Notes under the pieces: generated by a model | Databases searched by the model: none | What the model was told of the DNA's origin: nothing | The model's input: the letters and a program-made list of their open reading frames with translations, nothing else | Made by a program: the position numbers and the translations under genes | Assembly: GCA_037893245.1 (NCBI GenBank) | Contig: JBAIAA010000444.1 | Coordinates: forward strand, 439,501 to 503,500 | Reading direction: 5' to 3' | From: Crossaster papposus | Lineage: Eukaryota; Echinodermata; Asteroidea; Velatida; Solasteridae | Length of the DNA: 64,000 nt | Shown here: piece after piece, positions 32,741-44,700 of the stretch | Layout of the letters: each line of letters starts with the position of its first letter | Position numbering within the stretch: the stretch's first letter is position 1

Positions 32741-35700
32741 ATGACTTCGGTGTTGCGGAGGAAGGCAAGCCAACTTGTCCAGACCGTGCAGGGAGGAACC
32801 GACCGATGGGTGTCTTGGCTCAAAAGCACGGCATTCCAAGTGATTGCGATCCTGGTGCTCGCAACACTGCAGTTATGGCTCTCGGTCTTTCTGTACGGCA
32901 GTTTCTACTACGCCTACATGCCTACAGTCTCGCATATCAGCCCTGTCTATTTGCAATTCAGGTTTGCTGAACTTTTTGTTATTTTCCTGTTTAAATTAAA
33001 TAAAAAATCCGATTAAAAATAGACTAGACCCACTAAATAACTCCTTTTCCCGAATTTTTGATTTAGCTTGCCGTACTACACTAGGGCCCCACACCAAAAC
33101 AATAAACAAAATGCAAAGTCTCTTGCATGCAGCTTAAGAAAAGGTCGCCAAAACCACGACAATACTTGACAAAATACCTCAAAATTGTCTAAATAGCCTT
33201 TGATATTTGTCCAGGATCAACTTCCAGGGCTTTGGGGGTACTCACGATCAATAATTAAAGGGGTTGCATTGACGTCACGCGCGCTACGCGTACGCACCAA
33301 TCGCACTAGCAACTGGGCCGAGCGGCCATTATTACGGTACATTACCGTTATTACGCAATGACCTCATTGGGGGCGCTGTCGTGAAGTTGTAACGGGACTC
33401 TCGGTGCATATTCCATAGCCGTACATGTATGTGCCCATACATGTATATGTTTATTGTTTACATGTATTTGCACCAACTACACTGCCTAAAGTCAAAGGCC
33501 ACAATCGATGACGTCATCGTCGTGATTATGATGGGATGTTAGATCAGAGACAAGATGGCTGCCTAATGAATGTATATTGTGATTCTCCCGTAATTGTGTC
33601 AATAAATCAAGTGTTACCATATAAATGTAAAGCCAAAGTTATCCAGTGCGGCATCATTTGAACCTTAAAGTGTAATGAACCGTTACAAAGTGCGACGTAC
33701 GTGTGACGTCATATTTTATGCATGTACTTTATTCTTGACCTGTCCAGGAAATTCCACGACAGTATTCGAGCGAGTACTGCACTTTTGTTGATCGCCATGT
33801 TGATTTGCATTAAACTGGATGGTGCATGCCAACCTACGGAGGAGGGGGTGCTCTGCGATGTCACAGGTCATAGTGTATTGCGCGCGCGAATGGTCAAAAA
33901 CAAACAAGCGGCTCGGTTGCAGGGTTAGCTACGGCTGTTTTATAAGATGGCACAAGCTGCACTGTGGCTGTGGCTGCGTGTGCTGTATAATTTTAGTTTA
34001 ATAAAATATTTGTTTTTAACAATGATATTTCAGAAATAAATCGTCATCAGTTTAGCTGTTCAACTCATTACAGGCACATTGCATTGATGGACTCTGGCCA
34101 GTGTACACATGTCTCATGCATTTATTTTAATTTTGTGTTGAAACGAAACTTGAATTTGAAAGTTAAATTCAGAAACTTGTGTATTTTGGGGTAGTGGTTT
34201 CGGGTAGTTTTCTTGTTTGTTTTTTATTTGTGGTTTTTTTGTTTGCGCGATACGTTTTGTGATACGTGTATCGTGATAAAGTGATAAAGTGGTATCGTTA
34301 CACCCCTAGCCATATCCCCCAAGTGGGAAAAAAAGTGGGGGGGGGCGGGGGGGGGGGGGGGGGGGGGCGCTGCCAGAATTCCTACAATCCCACTTTCCAC
34401 TATAACACTTGTGTGTGCAAACAGTGTGTACATTAACATGTACATGGGGATGTTGGATGGATATTTATCAATGCGAGAACAAAATATTCATTACTTGGAA
34501 CAGTTTCCCCAATGTTTGCAGAACTATACAAGATGGAAATGCTCACTGCGTTAACATGGCAAGTTGGCGTAGCGGTTTTTTCCTCGCCTTCCACCACTAC
34601 GACCCGGGTGCGAGTCCCTGCCTGACTCCGTGGGTTTTTCCCAGAATATTCTTCTGGGGTTTTCCTCCCACCTCTAAAACTGTACGTTCTTCTCATTGTC
34701 TTTTCTCTACAGGTTTCTTCAGGCTTGTGAGCTAAAGTGCCTCGGGCGCTATTGAGGAATCCTTGGTTTCATTACAAGAAGAAATAATAATAAATACAAA
34801 TAATATTGTTTAATGCCCTCAACTTTGTTTCCTCACAGCGAAATACAGACAAGTCCCACATGAAAATATCCTTCACAATTGAATTGAATGGTGCTACCAT
34901 TGCTACAGGCATTTGTGACTATCTGTAATACATTTTAGTTGCTGGTACTCTCAGTTCATGGCAGTTCAAAACAAATTCCAACATTCAGAATTACGCTTTA
35001 TATGTGCATGTGGGTAGGCACTCACCGCGTTAGGGGGACAGGCTCTTTTGTTTGGAAAAGACAGACCGACCAGTGGGGACATTTTCGAGTCCCCATAGCG
35101 CGTTGGGTGTTCAGTAAAGGTAGAACAAGGTAAAATCGGGTTAGGGTATAATGAAAGAAAATGAAAAAGAGGACAAATTAGGGTGATCCTGAAAATGTTA
35201 GAATTTTAGAGTGTTCTGAGTATGAGATTAGAGAGATTTCAGTTTACACACAAACCCTATGGGTTGTCCCCATAACGCTATGTACCAAAAGAATACATGA
35301 ACTTGTACGTGTATGTAAAGCTCTCTGACTGACATCCATTGTGGAGAAAAAAGAATAATGAAATGAGCTTTGACCTTTAATTACAAAAAAAAATTCTCAT
35401 ACACATTGAAATCTCGAAAAGTCATTTCTCAAAGGAATGAATACCAATTTTGAGATATCATAATCAGAGTTTTATGTAAAGTTTTCGAGATCACATACAA
35501 ATACCTACAGTAGTACAAATAGTACAAAGTAAATTGTATGAATGGCTTTGAGTACGGTGATGTTTCACAGTAACTCGCTATGCAAAACACATTATTTGGC
35601 TTAAATATACTTGAGTACAGAAAAAGCAACCGGCTAGTATTAGCATCTGTAGTGTTTTCGGAGCAATTATTGTTTGGTTTATTTCAGAAATAAAATCTTC

Positions 35701-38700
35701 ACAGCGTTAAGGAGGCCGAATTGAGTTTTATTTTTACAATATTAGAAAAAAAACTAAAAACTTAAAACATAAAGATAGATAAAAGCTAATGAATTTATAT
35801 ATATATATTTTTTTTTTTATTTTTTTTTTACCAATAACAACAATGACAATAACTCAGACATGCACAACAATGATGACAGCAACTCGGACATGGACAAAAA
35901 GGACAGCAACTCGGACATGGACAAAAATGACAACAACTCAGACATGAACAGAAATGACAGCAACTGACATGGACAACCATAACAAAAACTCAGACACAGC
36001 TGCTCAGCCACATACAACAATGACAACAAAAAACAACAATGTTAAACAGGCAATAGATGCATGTGTTACCATTCGCAGTTTAAAAAGAAAAACTGGATAA
36101 AACACTATAACAAATTAATTAATTATTTGAATCAATCTGAATCACTCAGGAAGGCCAAAGACGAAAAGCGGTCGTAATGGTTGCTTCAATCCTTTGAATG
36201 AAGAAGCGCTCCCATTAACTGCGTAAAAAGATCGCAAAACCTTTTTCATGAGTCTTTATTACCACCCCCACTTCATCTCTTCGTGTGAAGGACGGGTCAT
36301 AGTTCACGTGAACATAGCGAATACGATACAAATTTGACGTCACAAAGCATTTGCTGTGAACATTCGCCGTTCGGAAGGAAAATTTGCAGCACAATAACTT
36401 GCTGTCTGGCTGTGACTTCACAAATTCACATTCGGGTTCACTTGAGGATGCAGCGTACAGGATGCTATTGTAATATGCCCTCTACCGATCAAATCGGACT
36501 GGTCATTAGAAAAACCCGGCTGAGCGTGCTGTTCACTAATTCGATTGCTACATACACCGGGATCGCTACAGACTAATATTAATCCTAACAACAGTCCTGC
36601 GGCCGATTTCACCAATGTTAGGATCAATCTTAGGAAGAGTAACACCTCCTAACTTGCAATAGATCCAATGCAAGTTAGGATGAGTTACTCGTCCTAACTC
36701 GAGATAGGATTAATCCTAGCGTTTCGTGAAATCGGCCGCTGAATCCTCCAATTTCAATATGATTTTCCACACACCCTAGGGAGTTAGGGTTAACGTTACA
36801 TTAGTATCGACAAATGACAAAAAATAGAGATTTGCTATACAAAGTTAAACATGTACCGGTATGTTAAAGTCACAGGTTATTAAGTATTACAAAATATATT
36901 ACTTCTACATGCCTTCATGGGTTTTAATCCTTGGGTCGGAAGACACAATTCTTCCCCAGACTGTACGAGGAGTCATTTGATGAGGTCGTCGTTTAAACAT
37001 GCACAAGGTTCGACTTTTTTAAGAACACAAAACATACATACGTACAGATAGCTAGAAAAGGCGACACTTGCGATGGATAACTGTTGTTTTATTCATATTG
37101 CCCATTGTTTTTAATTCCGTCTAACAGTCAGAAAGAGTTTTATAAACAAGTGTGCCGTAATAAAATATCTAGTTAACCAGTTCGCGCCGGGATTATTTTA
37201 ACATCGCCGAGCCGACGGGCGGAATTATTTTTAACGAAACTCGATCCGAAGCGTGTTCAGGCCTATAGTGCTGGGTAGCACACCCACGCATTTCCGGCCT
37301 TGCGCGCTGCTGACATATATTTCCGAACTTGAACTTGGCGTATATATTCGTCATCCGTTTTGAATTTGGGGAAATTTTTGCGTTTATATTCGTCATCCGG
37401 CGCGAACTGGTTAAAAGTCTCCGCTTTCTTTTGTCTCATTTCTCCACAGTTCCTGCAGGGAGTTTGGTGCACAAACGAATTGTCCCTTCCCCAGTGTGAA
37501 TTCAACTTTAAGGGACCCTGATATGGCAAGCGTAAGTCAAAATGTCTAATTGTCGTCTTGTTAGAGCTCACTGGAATACCGTGTCTGCATCTTTTGTCAG
37601 CAATGATACATTTGACAGAAGGAAAACTCCACCCTCCCCTATAGTTATGATAGTGTTGGTCAATGTGATCCTGGAATCTCAGGAATTTAAGTTTTTAGGT
37701 ACATACAGGGGGAGGGGTGTTATGGCTGAGTGGTTAAGAGTACGCGGACTCAAGCTCTGGTGTTTCTGATCAGCAGAGTTTGGGTTTGAGTCTTGTTCTT
37801 GACACATGTTTCCTTAACCCTAACCCTCCCGGCTCGTTTGGCTAAGACATAACCTCAATCCTCCTATATCCTTCTGTAGTAAAGAGTTAAAAGCTCAAGG
37901 AACCTGGATCCTTCTAAATCCTTCTCAATTCTGCTAGTATGGCTATTGCCCTGAATCCTTCTAGATCCTCCTGCCTGCTGGGGGATGTTTTGGGGGGTCT
38001 GTGTAAACTGATTACTTATCCAACAAATTACCCTCAAACAAATGGAAGTGCCCAGTACAATGCATGACCTTTTCATACCAGGACAAGGGCCACAGAAATT
38101 CCATTGTATGCACATGTGTTTCCTATTGATGATACATAAACATACATTGTCCAGGGACCCTTTCAGCACTGACCCACTGACCTTGCAGTATATACACTTA
38201 CCTTCCAGTACACACATTTGCCATGCACACAAATGCAAGCCCTAAAAATAACCAAGTCAGAAGCATGCATTCCCCATGCCATTACAATGTACACAAATGC
38301 AAGCCCCCTCCCCCATAACCTAGATCCTTCTGGATCCTATTTTGGGCAAAGCTGCATACAACCTCAATCCTTCTCTTTCCTCTTGTGTCAAAAACAGCCC
38401 GATAACCTCAATCCTTCTCAAACCCTCCCATAGCAAAACCCCATCTGCCCTCAATCCTTCTGGATCCTCCTCCACTGCAATGTCCTAATAACCTCAATCC
38501 TTCTAAATCCTTAATTTTGTACAAGAGGAATTAGAAGGATTTGGGAGGGTTAGGGTTAAGCAAGGCACTTAACCACTATTGCTTCGTCCTTTGGATAGGA
38601 CGTAAAGTCGTAGGTCCCGTGTGTAATGCACGTAAAAGAACCCAGTAAAATAAAATAATGTTTGCCCCGGTGTTCCTGTCAGTGGCTGCAAAGTGCGCTG

Positions 38701-41700
38701 CAACACCTTGTAAAAACACTTACAAAGCTGCTACATAATAGGTCTCATATTCTCATCAACTTGGTATATACTTGCGCGATATAAGAACTGTCTGGTTACC
38801 CAACGGTACCCGTCGGGTAACTGCTAAGTATCCGCCGTGTGACCGCCAGGTGACCGCCGGGTGACCGCCGGGTGACCGCCGGGTGACCGACGGGTGACCG
38901 ACGGGTGACTGCCGGGTGACTGCCGGGTGACCGCCGGGTAACCGCCGGGTAACCGCCGGGTAACTGCCGGGTAACCGCCAGGTAACCGCGCCAATACTGG
39001 ATTACGAAAATACTGGATTTTCAGTGTAGCTTAGGCATTCTGGCCAAATAAGACAGAACTTGATGAGCAGAGGTTAAAATGAGGATTAGGAAAGAGAATA
39101 AAATTCTCAATACAATACTGTAAAGTTTGCATACATAACGTGTCCCCCCAAAAAAACAAAATACAAACTAAAAACAGCTTTATAGTTTGCTTTTTTTGTT
39201 TAGGCGTTTTTTTTTACACATTCACTATGTACATGATGTGTTTTCTTTTATTACAAAACACTTATACAAAATTTAAAAAAAAATAAAAAATAAAAAGACA
39301 ATTTCGGGTGGAAGATAACTGCTTACTTGACTAATTTAATTTTTGTAATCATTTTAATTGAGGAAAGTTGTTTTCTTTGGCATAGCTTCTGATGCGAGGC
39401 CAGAAATATTGGATTCTCTTAGAACTAGAAATGCCACAGTCTCCAATCAATGAAAATCAAGGTAAGTGAAATCATACAGTACATAGCCGCGTTCGCATTG
39501 GACTTTTTTTGGTAAAACCTACGGAGACTGTTGTCAACTTTAACCAAATTAAATCCAATGCGGACAGAGGTTAACATTGTCAAATCGTCCATTTTACCCT
39601 CCACAACAGTAAGATCTACAGGCCCAAGCTTCTAGCGGAGGATTTAACACCGTTAACTTTGACAATCACGTACGGTAACTTTTGACAATATTAAGTCCAA
39701 TGCGAACGCGGCTCATTTTGCCTCAATTGTAAGGAATTTGGCAATTTGTTTATGTTCATCTTTGTTTGTGATGTTGGAAAAAGAATAAGGTCAAATGTTG
39801 TGTGAAAATTGTGCTGCTTTTGGATATTGAATACCATAATAAAAAATAAGAAGAAAAATGAAATATAGACTTGTCCAATGTAAGTTGGTTACGTCAAAAT
39901 GACACATTTTTTTATCACATTTTTGGTAATATATAATTTACATGATTCAAAACCTTTAAAGTCTGATGTTACATGAAATAACTGAATCAACTGTAATAGT
40001 ACTTATGAATATTAATGTCACATGGTGGAATGACCCATGTACAAGTACTTTATGGAATTTGATTTTGCAAGAGTGAAATACATGTATATTCCCAGTAAAT
40101 TACTGAAGGAGGGTTAGGGATGCAAGTAATGATATCATTGACATTTCTTTTCATCTTTCTAAAGACCAGTCACAATTTTTGAGAATTTGAAAAAGTTATG
40201 CATTTTATATTTAAAATTCAGATGCCATGCCTTATAAGTGCTACTTGAAGGTTTAAAAATGCAATATATTTATATACAGGTGTATTTATGGTGAAAATGG
40301 ATCTTTATGCCGCTGGTGGTGAAATAACAGCATCGTCATCACGTCCAGTGAGTAAAGTATCGTTTCTCTCAAGGAATTTTGTATAGTATACTAGGATGGC
40401 CCATACAAAAACCGAACAGGCATACTTTTATTACTCTGGGGCGCTGTGTTCCAGTGGTTACGGTGTTTGACTCCTGTACGATGGTACCGTTCGTGGGTTC
40501 GAACCCTGGCAGGGAACATGGTGCTTGTGTTCTTGGGCAAGACACTTTGCTACAATTGCCTCTCTCCACCCAGGAGCATCAATGGGTACATGTGAAGGTA
40601 GAGAGCACATGCGCTGATCTTGAGAAATGGTTTCGTTCCTTGTGAACGGGGATAATAATTGTAAAGCGCTTTGATAGACCCACATTGTGGGAGTCTAAAG
40701 CGCTATAGAACTAACATTTTTATTGTTATACCCTGATGCAAAAACTACCTATACCAAAAGATGGTAACTCAGAAAACCTCATTGAATATACCGGTATCAT
40801 CGGGTTTCATTGCTGTTTTCCTGAGATCTTCAATGCTGTAGTTGTTCGTTCTGTTAGCAGTGAGAACCAGTGTATGATGGCATGCATGCAGTAAATAAAA
40901 CTTCCTTCAGGAAAACATGTTAGGAATGTCTGCACTCGTACAACTTGTTTTCAATAAGTTGCTCATTTCCACTTCAATTGTTGTGTTTGACAATAATCAT
41001 CACAAGTTCAGATAGTTGGGTAGTGGAGTGTCGTGGTCGGGCGGTTAAGAACTCGGTTTTCTGTCCTGCAGAGCGTGAGTTCGAGTCCCGGTGTCGACAC
41101 GTGTGTCCTTAAGCAAGGCAATTAAACCACTATTGCTTCGTCCTTCGGATGGGACGTTAAGCTGTAGGTCCCGTGCGTTGTGTAATGCACGTAAAAAAAA
41201 CCAGTAACACTCTTCGCTAAGAGAAGGGGTTCGCCCCAGTGTTCCTGGCAGCGCCTCGGAATAGGCAACTAGATAGATGGCGCTTTTTAGTGCTGTGTTT
41301 GTCATCCTGGTGTTGGTTTGTGTTCCTGTTTAATTGATATTAATTGATAATATTTTGTGTCTGTATACTGTATTTTGTATACATTTCTTATAATGGCAGT
41401 GTACAATGTACATGACAAATTTCTCCATATTTTTATTAGGAGACTAATATCAGTATCACTATCAAACTTGCTTATTATGTCGGAAACCAAAGTCGCCTGT
41501 GGATTTGGTGGAAAAATTTGTCTGAAAAATACACGTTATTGGAAAAAAAATCAAGCTTGCACAAAAATATATCAAATAAACAAATATCATGGCGCTGTAA
41601 AAATCAACGTGGACAGTAATGAAAACCTAAATATTAATTCAAACTGTCCTTATTAATTACTCTGAGTTAAGTTTATTAGTGGTTTTGGGGGGAGAGAGTA

Positions 41701-44700
41701 GTAGTGGAGAAAATTTGAGTGGCTTGAAAAGTTGGGCTTTTTGGCCCAAGTAGGCAATTTTCTTCTGCGTATAACTTGATATTATTATTTTCCTTGTCTC
41801 TCAGGCTATGCTGCACTACCAGTCCAACCTCTTGAAAACTATCCAAACGTTATTCTTTATTCCCTTGTTGTTGACGGGGTACAGTGAAGAGAAACAGACC
41901 ATCACGGTCAGCTTGATGGAAAATTACCTTGACAACCCGGTAAGTGACATCACAAATCAAATATATAGGGTGGTAAACAAAAACCGGGACGGCCTATTTT
42001 AGCTACCCTCTGACCAGAAACACTAGTTTGGATGAATGGGAAATCTTTCTAATTTTAGACTAAAAAAAAGGATACCAAGCTTTTAAGGGTGTGCGTTTAC
42101 GGGTAGTACGGGACCCGGGTACCCTATTCCCGTCACGGTCGGGTATCCGGGTACCCGTGACTATTATTATAATCATAACAAAAACCCGGAAGTACACACC
42201 GCGTCGGCACATGCATGTACATCCCCGCTCACTCCACTAGCATGCTGCAGCGCGACTGCCGCGCTGGCATGGCGTGCTTACTTCCCCTGCATTCCGCAAC
42301 TAAACAAATGCACGGGCCTACTTTGCAACTCAGGGTTCGACGCAAACAAATTCTAGTCACTCAAAACAGCGGCGGTCTAGTCAAAACCCTTTTCTAAGTA
42401 GTCTGGCGGTCCAGTGAAAAAAACTAAACAAGATAAGTTAAGTGCGCGGTTTTCAGAGCCAGATTGTCAACAGCGATCCCGTATTGCATGGAGTTTACTC
42501 TCAGCTTGTAATAAATGTTTGTAAATAAATTGACTTGCCGCTCCCCATAATTGCACGTCTACAGTGGCACGTCTTTTTCCAAAATAAATAAGGTTCAATG
42601 AACTAAATCCTTTGAGTGAGCCGACACGAAATGTAGCAAAAAAGCCGACCGCAGATCTGCCCGGCTGGCCGCAGAGTTGATACAATAGAACCAAATACCT
42701 CTCCTGCAGTATCAGGTTTCAAAACCACATTCCAGGTACGGGTCCGTGGGATCGTGAATTAATTCAGCACATTTTCCAAAAAGTAAACCTCGGAAAAACT
42801 TTCTCAAAGGACAACTGTAACAAAACACTGATACAATGTCAGCCGCAAGTTATAGCAGCTGTCAGAATTGTCGGTAAATAGACTTCAAAGGCATTTTTTT
42901 ATCACAATGACTACAAAGAAAGCACAATCATCCGTTAGGCTGCTATCTAGACATCGGGAAATTGTCGGTAAAGACATTTTACTCAGATGTTTTCTAACAA
43001 TTTATCGGCACGCAATGAACATAAAAGACGCTTGCCTTTCTGAAATAATGTGTCAACATGTACAAAGGCAGTTTCGGGTAATAAAATTGATAAATTGGAG
43101 CCGGGTACCCGCAATCAGCGGTCGGGTTACGGGTACCCGGGTACCCGGCACGGCCTTACAAGCTTACCTGATTTGGTCCAGTAGTTTTCATTGATGATCT
43201 TTTTATTCAAACTAAGTCAGTGGTCAATTTGACAGGCCTTGACACCGACTTGACACCAATAGACCAGGGATACGTTAAATCCATCGTTTATAATGTACCA
43301 TTTGGAAGAGATCTTCCAAAACGCAAGTAGAGGAGGCCCTTTGGTATATGATTGTCCTAGACAAATGATTGTTCGAGCAATGACACGTACTGGAGAGCCT
43401 GATGAAACCTGACAGATTTAGACAAACAAATTTGATTAAAAAAAAACACTTTAAAAAAAAAAAACAGTTGTGAGTAATTTATTTGATACCATATGTTATT
43501 TTATTTCCTATTCGATTGATTTATTATGCAGCATCCCCTCCTTCCAAGAATAAGGTCAAAAAGCCTACATGTATTCATTTTGAGTAATTTGGACAATTAA
43601 GCGGACACTGTCTCCACAGGGCTGCAATATTAGAATATGTGTTAGATTGTGACAAACTTCTTTTTTTCACTTGAGATATGAAAATGGCAAAAATAAACTC
43701 TGCCAGAACTGTAATTTTGTAAACTACATGTAGCCACATGAGTATTTCTGTTTCTATTACGAATTGTCTTTTTGTACGTCATTGTTTACATGGACAGTAC
43801 AAACCAATGATTGGAGCATGCGTTGAACTTCAAGCAAGACAACTAGAGATTTATTCCTCAATCCTCAAGATCCAAGCTTACTTCACAGGACTCAGGTAAG
43901 TAATTAAACAAAATTTGAAACCTCAATTATAAGTGCTGGGCAAGTAGTGGATTTTGCTACTATAGTACTCGCAAGGAATTTACTCAGAAGTAGTTGAGTA
44001 CTTGTGGGTAATAAACCAAATTCCCATAAGGGCAGGAAGAATGACATTAATATGATGATATTATTCCTTCAGGTATCTGATGTACCAGTGGCCATTTAGC
44101 ACGGCTCTGATCAGCAGTAATTGGTGTTATTCCTTCAGGTATCTGATGTACCAGTGGCCATTCAGCAGGGCTCTGATCAGCAGTAATTGTTGTTTGTCCT
44201 TCAGGTATCTGATGTACCAGTGGCCATTTAGCACGGCTATGATCAGCAGTAATTGGTGTTATTCCTTCAGGTATCTGATGTACCAGTGGCCATTTAGCAC
44301 GGCTCTGATCAGCAGTAATTGTTGTTTGTCCTTCAGGTATCTGATGTACCAGTGGCCATTCAGCACGGCTCTGATCAGCAGTAATTGTTGTTATTCCTTT
44401 AATAGGTATCTGATGTACCAGTGGCCATTCAGCACGGCTCTGATCAGCAGTAATTGTTGTTATTCCTTCAGGTATCTGATGTACCAGTGGCCATTCAGCA
44501 GGGCTCTGATCAGCAGTAATTGTTGTTATTCCTTCAGGTATCTGATGTACCAGTGGCCATTCAGCAGGGCTCTGATCAGCAGTAATTGTTGTTATTCCTT
44601 CAGGTATCTGATGTACCAGTGGCCATTCAGCAGGGCTCTGATCAGCAGTAATTGTTGTTATTCCTTCAGGTATCTGATGTACCAGTGGCCATTCAGCAGG

